From a virus, in IMG/VR virus record IMGVR_UViG_3300023239_000006, positions 62,001 to 126,000 of that record: DNA of 64,000 nt, one strand, 5' to 3'. The position numbers and the translations under genes are program-made. Shown here piece by piece: positions 16,012 to 28,000 of the stretch. Within the stretch, counting starts at the first letter, position 1. Each line of letters opens with the position of its first letter. The notes under the pieces are model-generated. The model did not search any database. It was not told the DNA's origin and saw nothing but the letters and a program-made list of their open reading frames with translations.

Positions 16012-19000
16012 ATGGCAGATAAAAAATTCCCTCAAAGCGGTTTACCAATCAGAAAAACTGTTGAATTGTTACCAACAGTTTTTAGATCAGACGCGAATGA
16101 CAAATTCATGTCGGCAGTGGTTGATCCGTTAGTTCAACCAGGCACCTTACAAAAGTTAGTAGGATATGTTGGAAGACGCTATGGAAATACATACAACGGA
16201 TCTGATATCTATATTGATACTGATAATACACTACGTAGCAGATATCAGTTAGAACCTGGAGTAGTTTCTAGAACCAATAACACTGTAGACAGTTTCTACG
16301 ATTATCTCGATTTTAAAAATCAATTACAGTTCTTTGGAAATACAGAGGAACGTGACGACTTAATCACAGGCCAAGAACACTACAGTTGGAATCCTCCTAT
16401 TGACTGGGACAAGTTTATTAACTATCGCGAATACTACTGGGAACCTAGTGGACCACCAGCGATACCAGTATTCGGTCAATCAGCAAAAATTATTAGCACA
16501 TACAAAGTTGCTCTCGGATTAAACTCTTTTATCTTTACTCCTGATTCATTTACTAATAATCCAACAATTACACTATACCGTGGCCAATCATATAAATTTC
16601 AAATTAAAGCACCTAAAGAAGGGTTTGCAATTAGAACAAACTATGACACTGGCTCATTAATATTCAATCCAGCCCGCCCATATTCTGCAAACGAACAAGC
16701 GGTATATGATGGCAAACTATGGAAAGCTAAAGTAGCAATTGCGTCTGGAGCCAGCAGTAGTATTACGCTTGGAAGTCAGGATTGGGAATTTATAGCACTT
16801 GTAGCGTCAGGCACTGCCCTTGACTATAGCATTGGTGTTACTAATAATGGAATTGAAAACGGAACCTTAACTTTTAAAGTACCGTACGACGCACCTGATG
16901 TATTATTCTATCAAAGTTTAATTGATCCTAACAAGTTTGGTAGGTTTCTAATTACTGATATTGAGGCAAACACAAAGATAAACATTGATAAAGACATCAT
17001 TGGCAAAATAACCTACACTAGCAGCAACGGAATAACATTCTCAAACGGCATGGTTTTAGAATTTAGAGGACAAGTTACTCCTTTAAAATATAGTCTAGAC
17101 AGTTGGCTAGTAGAAGGAGTAGGCACAGCAATTACATTAACACGGTTTGCAGATCTTATTGTTCCTGTGTTGACAACAGATACTCCGGAAGTTGTATTTG
17201 ATAATGAAGGATTTGATACTCAGCCGTTTGACGATGCAACAACATATCCTGCACAGAAAGATTATATCACTATCAAACGTGATAGCAAAGATACTAATCC
17301 TTGGAGTCGTTATAACCGTTGGTTCCACCGAAATGTATTAGAATATTCTTACACTTTACGAGGCGAAGATTTTTCAGCAACTGAATCTCAAAGAGCAAAA
17401 CGTCCTATCATTGAGTTTAAGTCAAACATTCAATTGTTTAATCATGGTAGTATTTCTAAAGAAGTTGTAGACTATATTGATGATTATACAACAGATGTAT
17501 TTTCTAAAATAGAAGGTAGTGTTGGCTACAACATTGATGGAGAAAATTTATTTGAAGGCGCTCGAATTTTAGTAACTGCTGATACTGATATTCTTGCAAA
17601 CAATAAAATTTACGAAGTTAACTTTATTACACATAATAACAAAAAACGAATACATTTAGCAGAAACTACAGATTCTGATTCTGTAGCAGGCGCCGGAGTA
17701 TTAGTACGTCGAGGTAAGAATAACGGCGGATTGATGTATTATTTCAATGGATCAAGTTGGTTAGCTAGCCAAGCAAAAACAGCAGTCAACCAGCCTCCGC
17801 TATTTGATGTGTTTGACAGTAATGGAATAAGTTTTTCCAATACTGATACGTACCCTATAAATTCTTTTAACGGAAACAAACTATTTGCATACAAGATTGG
17901 AAACAGTATTGCGGACAAAGAATTAGGATTTAGTCTAAGTTACTTGAATATTGACAATGTGGGCGACATCCAGTTTGACTGGAATTGGGAAATTGATAAT
18001 TTCACATACACTCTTGATCAATTAGAGTTGACTAAAAATATATCTAGCGGATATTTCAAAATTAATCCAGACGATGTTTATTTAAACGGATGGACTAAAA
18101 CTGATAATACATATATCCAGCCTATCATTGATAGTCAGGTCATTACCGAAGTAACTAACACTATAAAGTTAACAACTATTAACTGGGATAATGTTACTGA
18201 TAATACTAATTTAATAATTAATTTCTATGTTAACCAACAGCAAAAACAAGTAACGCCTATTACTAGAGAGCGCGGAGTATTCACTTTTGCAAATAATTTT
18301 GCAGTTGACGACGTTGTATATGTTAAAATAATTACAGATTTGTCTCCAGATACCGGGTATTATGAAATGCCGGTTAGTCTTGAAAAGAATCCGTTAAATC
18401 AAGCATTAACAACTTTTACATTAGGCCAGGCAATTGATCACGTAGCTGGATCAGTTGAGTTTGATACTAGATATTCTGGAAATATTCCAGGCATTTCTAA
18501 TATTCGAGATCTAGATGACTACCAACCGTTTGCAAAAAGATTTTTAAAGCATTCTGGAATTGCACCGTTAGCAGTTAGTTTATTATGTGATAAAACTTCT
18601 AACATAATTAAATCAATTCAACATGCTAGAAAATCTTATACAGATTTTAAAAATAATTTTATTGCTAGGTCTACTACTATAGATTATAACGATAACTTAA
18701 TTAATTTTGTTGATGATATCATTACCGACTTAACCAAGACAAAAAATGCAGATAGTGCATTTTCAAATTCTGACATGATTGGCAGCGGCGCATTTATTGC
18801 TATCAACTATACAGTAGAAGATACTGGAATTACAACATTTGCATTATCAGAGAAATTTACACTAACTGAACTAAGCAACAGAGCAGTTTATGTTTACATA
18901 AACAATCAACAGTTATTGAACGCTACAGAATATGAATTTAATGCTACTTTTGGTTTTATAACTATTTTAGCTGACTTGGCAGAAAACGACGAAGTTGAAA

Positions 19001-22000
19001 TTAGAGAATATATTTCGACAGCAGCAAACTATATTCCGTCAACACCAACATCAATGGGACTGTATAAAAAATACACACCAATGAAATTTGTCGATGATAC
19101 TTACCAAGAACCTAGAGAAGTAATTCAAGGCCACGACGGTAGTATTACTGCCTCTTACGGCGATTTCCGTGATGATCTATTATTAGAACTAGAATACAGA
19201 ATTTACAACAACATTAAGCAAGAATATAATACAGCTATTTTTGATAATGATTTAGTAGTAGGCGGATACTACAGTAACGTATTGTATACTAAATCTCAAT
19301 TAGACGGCATTGTTGTGCAAGAGTTTTTAAAGTGGGTTCAAAACACAAATATTAACTATACAATTAACGAGTATTTTGATAGTGAAAATTCTTTCACTTA
19401 CACATACAGTAACATGACCGACCCATCTGGTACACAAAATTTGCCAGGGTACTGGAGAGGAGTATACCAGTGGTTCTTTGACACTGATCGCCCACATCGT
19501 TGCCCTTGGGAAATGTTAGGATTTTCAGAGCAGCCAGTATGGTGGGAAGCAGAGTACGGTTCTGCTCCTTATACTAGCGGCAACTTAATTCTTTGGGAAG
19601 ACCTTGAAGCTGGCATAATCCGCAAAGGCACTACTGCTGGAACGTATGATAGATACAAGCGTCCTGGATTAACAACATATATTCCGGTTGATAGTGACGG
19701 TAACTTACTAAGTCCGTTAGACGCCGGGGTATCTAAAAACTTTACATTGATAAACAACAGAGGAAGCTTCGTATTAGGGGATGTTAGCCCAGCAGAGTAT
19801 GCTTGGAGATCTAGCAGCGAATGGCCGTTTGCTGTAACATTAGCAATGTGTTTAATGAAACCGTTTGAATTTATTACAGACAGCTTTGATAGGTCCAATA
19901 CAACTACAAATATATTAGGGCAAACAATTAATTCTAAGACAGGAGTGTTTTCAACTCTTAAAGATATTGTAATATCGACAGCTAGTAACGAACTAACATC
20001 TGGGCTAGTGAAATATGTCTCAAGTTATATTAGATCTATTGGTGCAGATATTTCAGAAGTTAATACAAAGCTACGAAATCTTGATGTTAATTTATCTACT
20101 AGATTGTCAGGCTTTGTTGACAAAGCTCAACAAAAGTATATTTTAGACAGCAAGAATCCAAGTGCAACTTCTAGTAACATTTACATTCCTGCAGAAAACT
20201 ACGACATTATTTTTAATGTTAGTTCTCCGATCGCAAGTGTTTCCTATAGCGGAGTGATATTAGAAAAATCTGAAGGCGGATGGGTTATAAGTGGCTACGA
20301 TAATATTCACCCGTATTTTAACTACTATCCAGCTGTAGCTAATCAAGCCGATCCTACAATCTCAGTAGGCGGAGTTAGTGAAACATTTACTGACTGGACA
20401 ACAAATAAAACCTACAACAATGGACAGATAGTACGTCGGAATAATACATTTTATAGAGCTTTAAGAACTCATAGTAGCAGTACGGTCTTTGATACAGCCC
20501 AGTGGAAAAAATTACCACAGTTGCCACTAGTTGGCGCAGTGGAAGCACAACGTCGTAGAACTTTTAATACTTTGAATCTTTCTAGACTCAGCTATGGTGC
20601 TAGATTAGATACTGTGCAAGAAGTAGTTAACTTTCTGCTAGGGTATGAAGCATATCTAAAATCTGTTGGGTTTACCTTTAATAGATACGATCCAGCAAAT
20701 CAAGTTTCTCAAGACTGGACAACAAGCTGCAAAGAATACATGTTCTGGACCAGACAGAATTGGGCAGTAGGGTCTCTAATTACATTAAGCCCAGGCGCAG
20801 AAAAATTAGATATTACAATTCCAGTAGGAGTTGCTGATAATATTCTAGATGGATTCTACAGTTACCAGTTATTAAAAGCCGACGGAAAACCGTTAGCTCC
20901 TAATTTTATTAACGTTAACAGAAGTTTTCAAAATATCACAGTAGCGACTACTAATACTACAGAAGGTATCCATTACCTAACAGTATACTATGTGCTTAAA
21001 GAACACGTTGCTATTTTCTCTGATCGTACAGTATTCAATGATATTATCTATGACAAGTCAACTGGGTATCGCCAGGATAGGCTAAAGACACAAGGATTCC
21101 GCACAGTTGATTGGGACGGGGATTACACTAGCCCTGGCTTTTTGTTTGATAACGTTAACATTACTGCCTGGGCTCCTTTTAATGATTATAAGTTAGGAGA
21201 CATTGTTTCTTATAGAAGTTACAATTGGACTAGCCTTGTAAACCAATTAGGGTCAGAAACATTTAACAATACTAGCTGGACAAAACTAGATTCAACCCCG
21301 GAAAAACAACTAGTTGCAAACTTTGATTATAAGATCAATCAATTTGAAGATTACTATAATGTAGATGCTGAAGGTACAGGTGAAAGCCAACGTGCTCTAG
21401 CACGTCACGCAGTTGGTTACCAGACTAGAGAATATTTACAAACTCTAGCTGAAGATCCAGTAACACAGTTCCAATTATATCAGGGATTTGTTAGAGAAAA
21501 GGGCACAGCAAATGCAATTTCTAAAGTGTTTAATAAACTAAGTCGTTCAACAGGAGACAGTATTGTACTCAATGAGGAATGGGCATTTAGAGTTGGCCGC
21601 GTCGGCGGAACAGATCAATTAAGAGAAATTGAGTTTGAATTTTCAAAGAATAAATTTAAAATTGATCCCCAACCGTTTTTATTAACAGCTAATATTGATA
21701 CAGCTATCACTGATCAATATTATAGAATCGCACAATCAAATTTTACAGTATCTCCTATAGACTTTACTTTTAATGTAACTCCTGTAGCATACAGCAATGG
21801 ATTAGAAAAAACGGCTGGATATGTAAAAAATGATCAAATAGATTTTATATTGAAATCTAGAGACGACATTTTAGATCTTGATATTAATAGTGTTGTAGAA
21901 AATGATCATATCTGGATCACATTTGATTCATACACCTGGACAGTTTTACGATATAACCAAGCACCACAACTTAATATTATTGACGTATCTCTAGCAGATG

Positions 22001-25000
22001 GGCAAGTAACAATTACACTGTCACGCCGTCATAGTCTTATAGTTGACGACATTGTTGGGGTTAAGGAAATTCCTAATCTTACAGGATTTTTTAAGATTGT
22101 TGAAGTTGGAGATTATACATTAGTAGTTGAAGCAACCTCAACTACTGCACCTGAATTTGATGCTAGCACACTTACAACATTGTACACGTTGACTACTGCT
22201 CGTACTGCATCCTACGACACATTGGATCCAGAAGCAGCCGCATTATTAGTTAATGGCGCTAAACTGTGGGTTGACAACAACGGCAGTGACCTTTGGGAAG
22301 TTATTAGAAAAAATAAACAATTTGTAAACAAAGAATTAACTGAGTATGGCATTACCACTCCTATTAATGCAGGAACTAAAGTTATCTATGATGACAATTT
22401 AAAACAGACTATATCTAGTATTCCAGGATCCGGATATGTAATGAGTTATATTGAATCACATAATGGTCTAACACTAAAACAAATTATTGCTCCTCTAAGC
22501 GGGTTCGAGTCAAATGTTGTTGGATCGTTTGGTAGCAAGATGGCGATAAGTCCAGACAGTCGTTGGTTAATCGTGTCATCACCATTGGCCAGCGGAATCA
22601 AGAGTAATTACCAGGGTGGTTTTTCATCAGCATCATACATAGAGGATGATATTGTTCTATATGCTGGTAGTTTATGGAAAGCAAACAAGGATATAAACAC
22701 TAGCGATTACAGCACGATTGATCTTGATTCAGAAAATTGGGAACAAGCTAACTCTATTCCTGCACTATCGTCCGGAAGAGCTCCTGGATTTACTCAGCAA
22801 GGTATGATTTCTATTTACGAATGGAGTAACCAACAATGGAATATACATTCTTCATTTGTTAGCCCGCGTCCACAAGAATATGAATTCTTTGGCTCAGAAG
22901 TTGCAATTGGAGTAAGCGGCACAGAATATTACATGGCAGTCTCTGCAATCGGTTCACTAGAAAATCGAGGAAGAGTTTACCTATTTGAATACGACGGCGT
23001 AGAGTGGACACACAAAGAAAATTCTAGCTATGCTGGAATCTATGATCCAACAGGAGCAACTAGTTACCCAGCAGGAACAATTGTTTGGTTTAACGAATCT
23101 TTGTGGCAGTCTCTAGAAGACCAACTAGGTGACGGCAGCTCTATTACTGTAGACTCACAACAGTGGACACAACTAGATCCAGTATCTACACATACCTCAC
23201 TACCATCAAATATCTCCATTGACGATGATGGATCAACATTAGCGCTTATAAATCTTACAGAAGAAGCTACTATTGGTATATTAGGCAACACGCAATTAGC
23301 AGAATTAATTAAAGTAGGAGACGAGTTCGGTACTTCGATGACTATGAGCCGAGACGGTGGCATTCTTGTTATCGGTGCACCAAACAGCGACGGCCAATAT
23401 TTTGCAAACTACAGAGGACAATGGAGAGCAGATGTAGAGTATGCTGAAAATGATGTAGTGAAGTCTGAAACACAATATTATAAATTAACAGATGCAACAA
23501 GCATTAACGACGACCCGTCAGGCAGTGGACTGCCTTGGATTAATGTGGGCGATAGTACCACAGTATCATCTGGCAAAGTTTACATTTACCAACGGTCTAC
23601 ATTGGGAACATATGATCTCAAGCAGACAATCAATGCTGGATCGATGGTAGGGTTAAATGATATTACTACCGGCAATACAGAAATTAATGCAGGCGACCAA
23701 TTTGGATTTGCTATTGATGTTGATTATTCAGGAACTACACTAGTAATAACAAGTCCTAGGGCAGACTTAAATCTTATAAATCAAGGCTCTGCTTATGTGT
23801 TCGAAACTGCAGGACTTGCAGCCCTCGAATTTAGATTGAAGCAAAAACTAGAAAGTTTTGAACAGTATGCTGATGAATGGTTCGGCCAAAGTATCTCTAT
23901 TAGCTCTGGTACAGAAAGAATTGCCATCGGCGCAAAGAATACTCCGTTTGTTAATGTCACAATGTTTGATACTCTAGATGGTACATCGTTTGATCAGTCG
24001 CTAACACGATTTATCGATGCAAAGGGATATGCAGGCGCAGTATATGTATTTGAAAGAAAAGCAGATAGCTATTTCCTAACTGAAAAATTAGAAGCAGAGT
24101 TATCGCCGTTTGAATCTTTTGGTAATAGCATAGATTGTACTAGATCTGCAATAGCTGTAGGATCTCCCAGATTTGTTGCGCCGGTATTGTCTGGATCAGC
24201 ATTTACATACCCTGGACAAAAGATAGGCACAGTTAGATTGTTTAGAAAAGATGAAACTATCGAATCATGGGAAGTGTTATCAACTAAGCAAAAAATTGTT
24301 GACCTTGCAAAAATTCGAAGCATTGGGTTATATGACAATGTCAAAAACACAAAAATTCAAGACATAGACTATGTTGACCATGCTAATTTAAAAATATTAA
24401 ATTCTGCAGAACAGGAACTTGCATTCAAAACTCCGTTTGATCCGGCAGTGTACACACTAGGAACTGATGATCAAGTTGTTGAACCAACACAGTCATGGAC
24501 TACTAAACATGTAGGTGAACTTTGGTGGGATTTGTCACAAGCTAAGTGGATAGACTATCAGCAAGGCGATATTGCTTATCGAGTAGGCAACTGGAATACT
24601 CTTGCAGCAGGCGCAAGTATTGACATTTACGAATGGGTAGAAAGTTTACTGCTACCGTCAGAATGGAGCGGAGTTGCAGATACTAACGAAGGTATAGCCG
24701 AAGGTATTTCCGGACAGCCATTATATCCTAATGATAATGTGTATTCAGTTAAAGAACTGTTTAATTCTAATACTGGGCTAGCAACCTCAACCTTATACTA
24801 TTATTGGGTCAAGAGCAAAGTAACAGTACCTGAAAATATGCCAAGCAGAAGAATATCAGCTGCATCAGTTGCATCATATATCAGTAGCCCAGCAGGAACC
24901 GGAACAGCATTTGTTGCACTACTAGATACAGACAAAATATTAACGTATAACTTTACCTCGGTTATCTCGTCTGATACAGCATTGTTGAATATTGAATATC

Positions 25001-28000
25001 GTAAAACCACTGATAGTTTAAATGCAATACACAACGAATATCAATTGTTAACTGAAGGTGTAGCAGATAGCGTACCTACAAAACAGTTAGAAACAAAATG
25101 GATTGATAGTTTAATTGGTATAAATTTAACAGGTGACCGAGTTCCAGATTCTACATTATCTGACAAACAAAAATACGGAATAAGTTTTAGACCAAGGCAG
25201 TCAATGTTTGTTAACAATATAGCAGCACTGAAAGCAGCTATACAACGAGTTAATACTGTGTTGCAACAGGAATCGTTTGCAGATATTATCAATTTTAATA
25301 ACTTAAATTTAATTGACCAAGCACCTAATGCTGTATTAAATCGCTATGATGTTGCAGTAGATACATACGCAGACTTATTATTAGTGGGTACAGCTAAAAC
25401 TCGTCAAGCGACTTTATCAGTTAACATTGTAGACGGATTAATCGATACTATTGATATTGTTAGTCCGGGATTTGGTTACAAGCCAACAGAATTAGTTAAT
25501 CAATCAATTCCTGGAGTGTATGTTGGTCCAACGATTAGTATAACAGGTACAGGTACAGGAGCCACAGCAGCATGCCGCATTGATGGCCAGGGCAGAGTTA
25601 TTGCAGTTGTAATAACTTCAAAAGGTAAGAAATATAGTTCAGCATCTGCAACAGTAAGACAGTTCTCGGTTTTAGTTAATAGTGATGCTACTTCTAATAA
25701 TTTCTGGAGTATATATGCATGGGATGATGTAAGAAAAGTGTTCTTTAGAAGTATATCGCAATCGTATGACACAACACGTTATTGGAGTCTATCAGATTGG
25801 TGGAAAGAAGGATATACTCCAACAGACCGCATTGTTAAGGAAATTACAAATCTTTCAGAGTATCCTGCGATAACACATCTTGAGGCAGGAGATCTAGTCC
25901 GTATTAAAGAATACGGCGCTGGCGGATGGGCAGTCTTTGAAGAACTAACTAATTTGCAAAATACTAGCATTAATACATTTTTAGATAACCATCAACTAGT
26001 AGGTAGAGAAAAAGGTACTGTGGAATTATCTAGCAGTTTGTATGATATTACATCATCTGGGATTGGGTATGATACTGCCCAAACATTTGATGCTACTTAC
26101 TATGATATAGGAAATTCTACCGAATTAAGAAATATTTTTGCGGCAATCAAAGAAAACATATTTATTGGCGACTATGCAATCGAATGGAACCGACTATTCT
26201 TTAATTCTGTAAGATATGCATTTGCTGAACAGACATATATTGACTGGGCGTTTAAAACTAGTTTCTTAACGGCTACTCATAATGTAGGTCCGCTAACGCA
26301 AAAACTTAATTACAAAAATGATAACATTGAAAGTTTCCAAGAATATATTAACGAAGTTAAGCCATATAGAACAACGGTAAGAGAATATATCAGCAGATAC
26401 GACACAATAGAAGCGGCACCGTCTGCAATTTCAGATTTTGATTTACCTCCAACTTACTCAGTTGAAGCAGGAAAAATTGTTCCAGTAAACCAATACAGTA
26501 TCGAATTGCAATCGTATCCGTGGAAATGGTGGACGGATACTAACGGATATTCTATAACAGCAATTACTACATATAAATCAGGTGCAGATTATATTTCAGC
26601 TCCTGCAGTATTAATTACCGGAACAGGTACGGGTGCAACAGCGCAGGCATACATCTCAAACGGTGCAGTCTCTGGAATTAAAGTAACAAATCCGGGAACA
26701 GGATATACATCAGCGCCAACTGTTACATTAGTCGGAGGCAATCCAGCAAGTTCAGAGCAAGCAAAAGCGGTAGCATTCATTGGAGACTCGAAAGTTCGAA
26801 CTTTCGATCTAACTATGAAATTTGATAGGATTAGCAAAACAGGCCTGTTCACAACATTTTCACAGTCTCAGACACTTGTTGGAACTGGAAATGTTTCCGT
26901 GTTCAATTTAAACTATGCTCCAACTAGAGATAAAAGTAAAATTTCAGTTGTTAAAAATGGACAAGTTTTATTAAACAATCAATATTCTATTAGCTTATTC
27001 ACTTCTACCACTGATACTTATAGTTTACTAAAAGGAAAGATCAGCTTCACAGAAATCCCAGCTAGAGGAGATAGTATTGTAGTTAACTACGAAAAGAATG
27101 ATTCTTTACTAGACAGTGTTAATAGAATACAAAAATACTATGCACCTACAGCAGGAATGAAAGGCAACGAGTTAACCCAGTTAATGACAGGTATTGACTT
27201 CGGCGGCGTGCAAATACAAGGTACAACATTCGATGTCACTGGCGGCTGGGATGCACTACCATGGTTTACTGATAATTGGGATAGTGTTGAGTCGAGTGCA
27301 GATTATTATGTTGTATGCGACGGCAGTACTGTTAATATTACATTACCGTTTGTTCCGGCCACAGGTCAAGAGATTAACATCTACATTAAAAGAGTAGGCG
27401 ATCAAAGATCTATTAGAATTGACGATCCGGCATTTAACAATCAAGTAGATTCGTCAACTTCATCAAATCCTAATGCAGAAATGCCAACCTTTATCGGCGA
27501 CGGAGTTACTGCAACAGTTGATTTTGTAAATCAACTAACTGACTTTCCTTACGTTGAAACTGCTGCCGGCGACATTTTAATATTCCGTCCGGTCGAAAGT
27601 GATGGATCTGTATCAATTAACGATGGTAATTTATTAGACACTAATTTAAGCGGTGGCACACTAGCAAGTATGAGCGGCGCATATTCTACAGCTACCGGTA
27701 TCACAGCAGACGAAATTTCAATAGACGGTGACAAATTTATTAGTCCTGATCAAGTGCCTGCTACTGAAGAAAACGTACCAGGTCAGGTCCTAGATAGTGT
27801 AAGCATCAAAGTGTTTAACAACACATCAACTGGAGCTGCACCTTTACAGTCTAAAACTATCATAGCTGACGGTACTACTAAGTTATACACTATTGATTTG
27901 AATGTATTAGAAACAACGTCTGTATTAGTTTATGTTAACAAGATTAATCAAGAAGATAGTTATACAATTGATTTTGTATCTAACCAAATTGAGTTTATAG

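Noticed and set aside
27194-27397. 67-codon plus-strand frame inside gp7
   Set aside because: Out-of-frame shadow in a continuous 13.8-kb gene.
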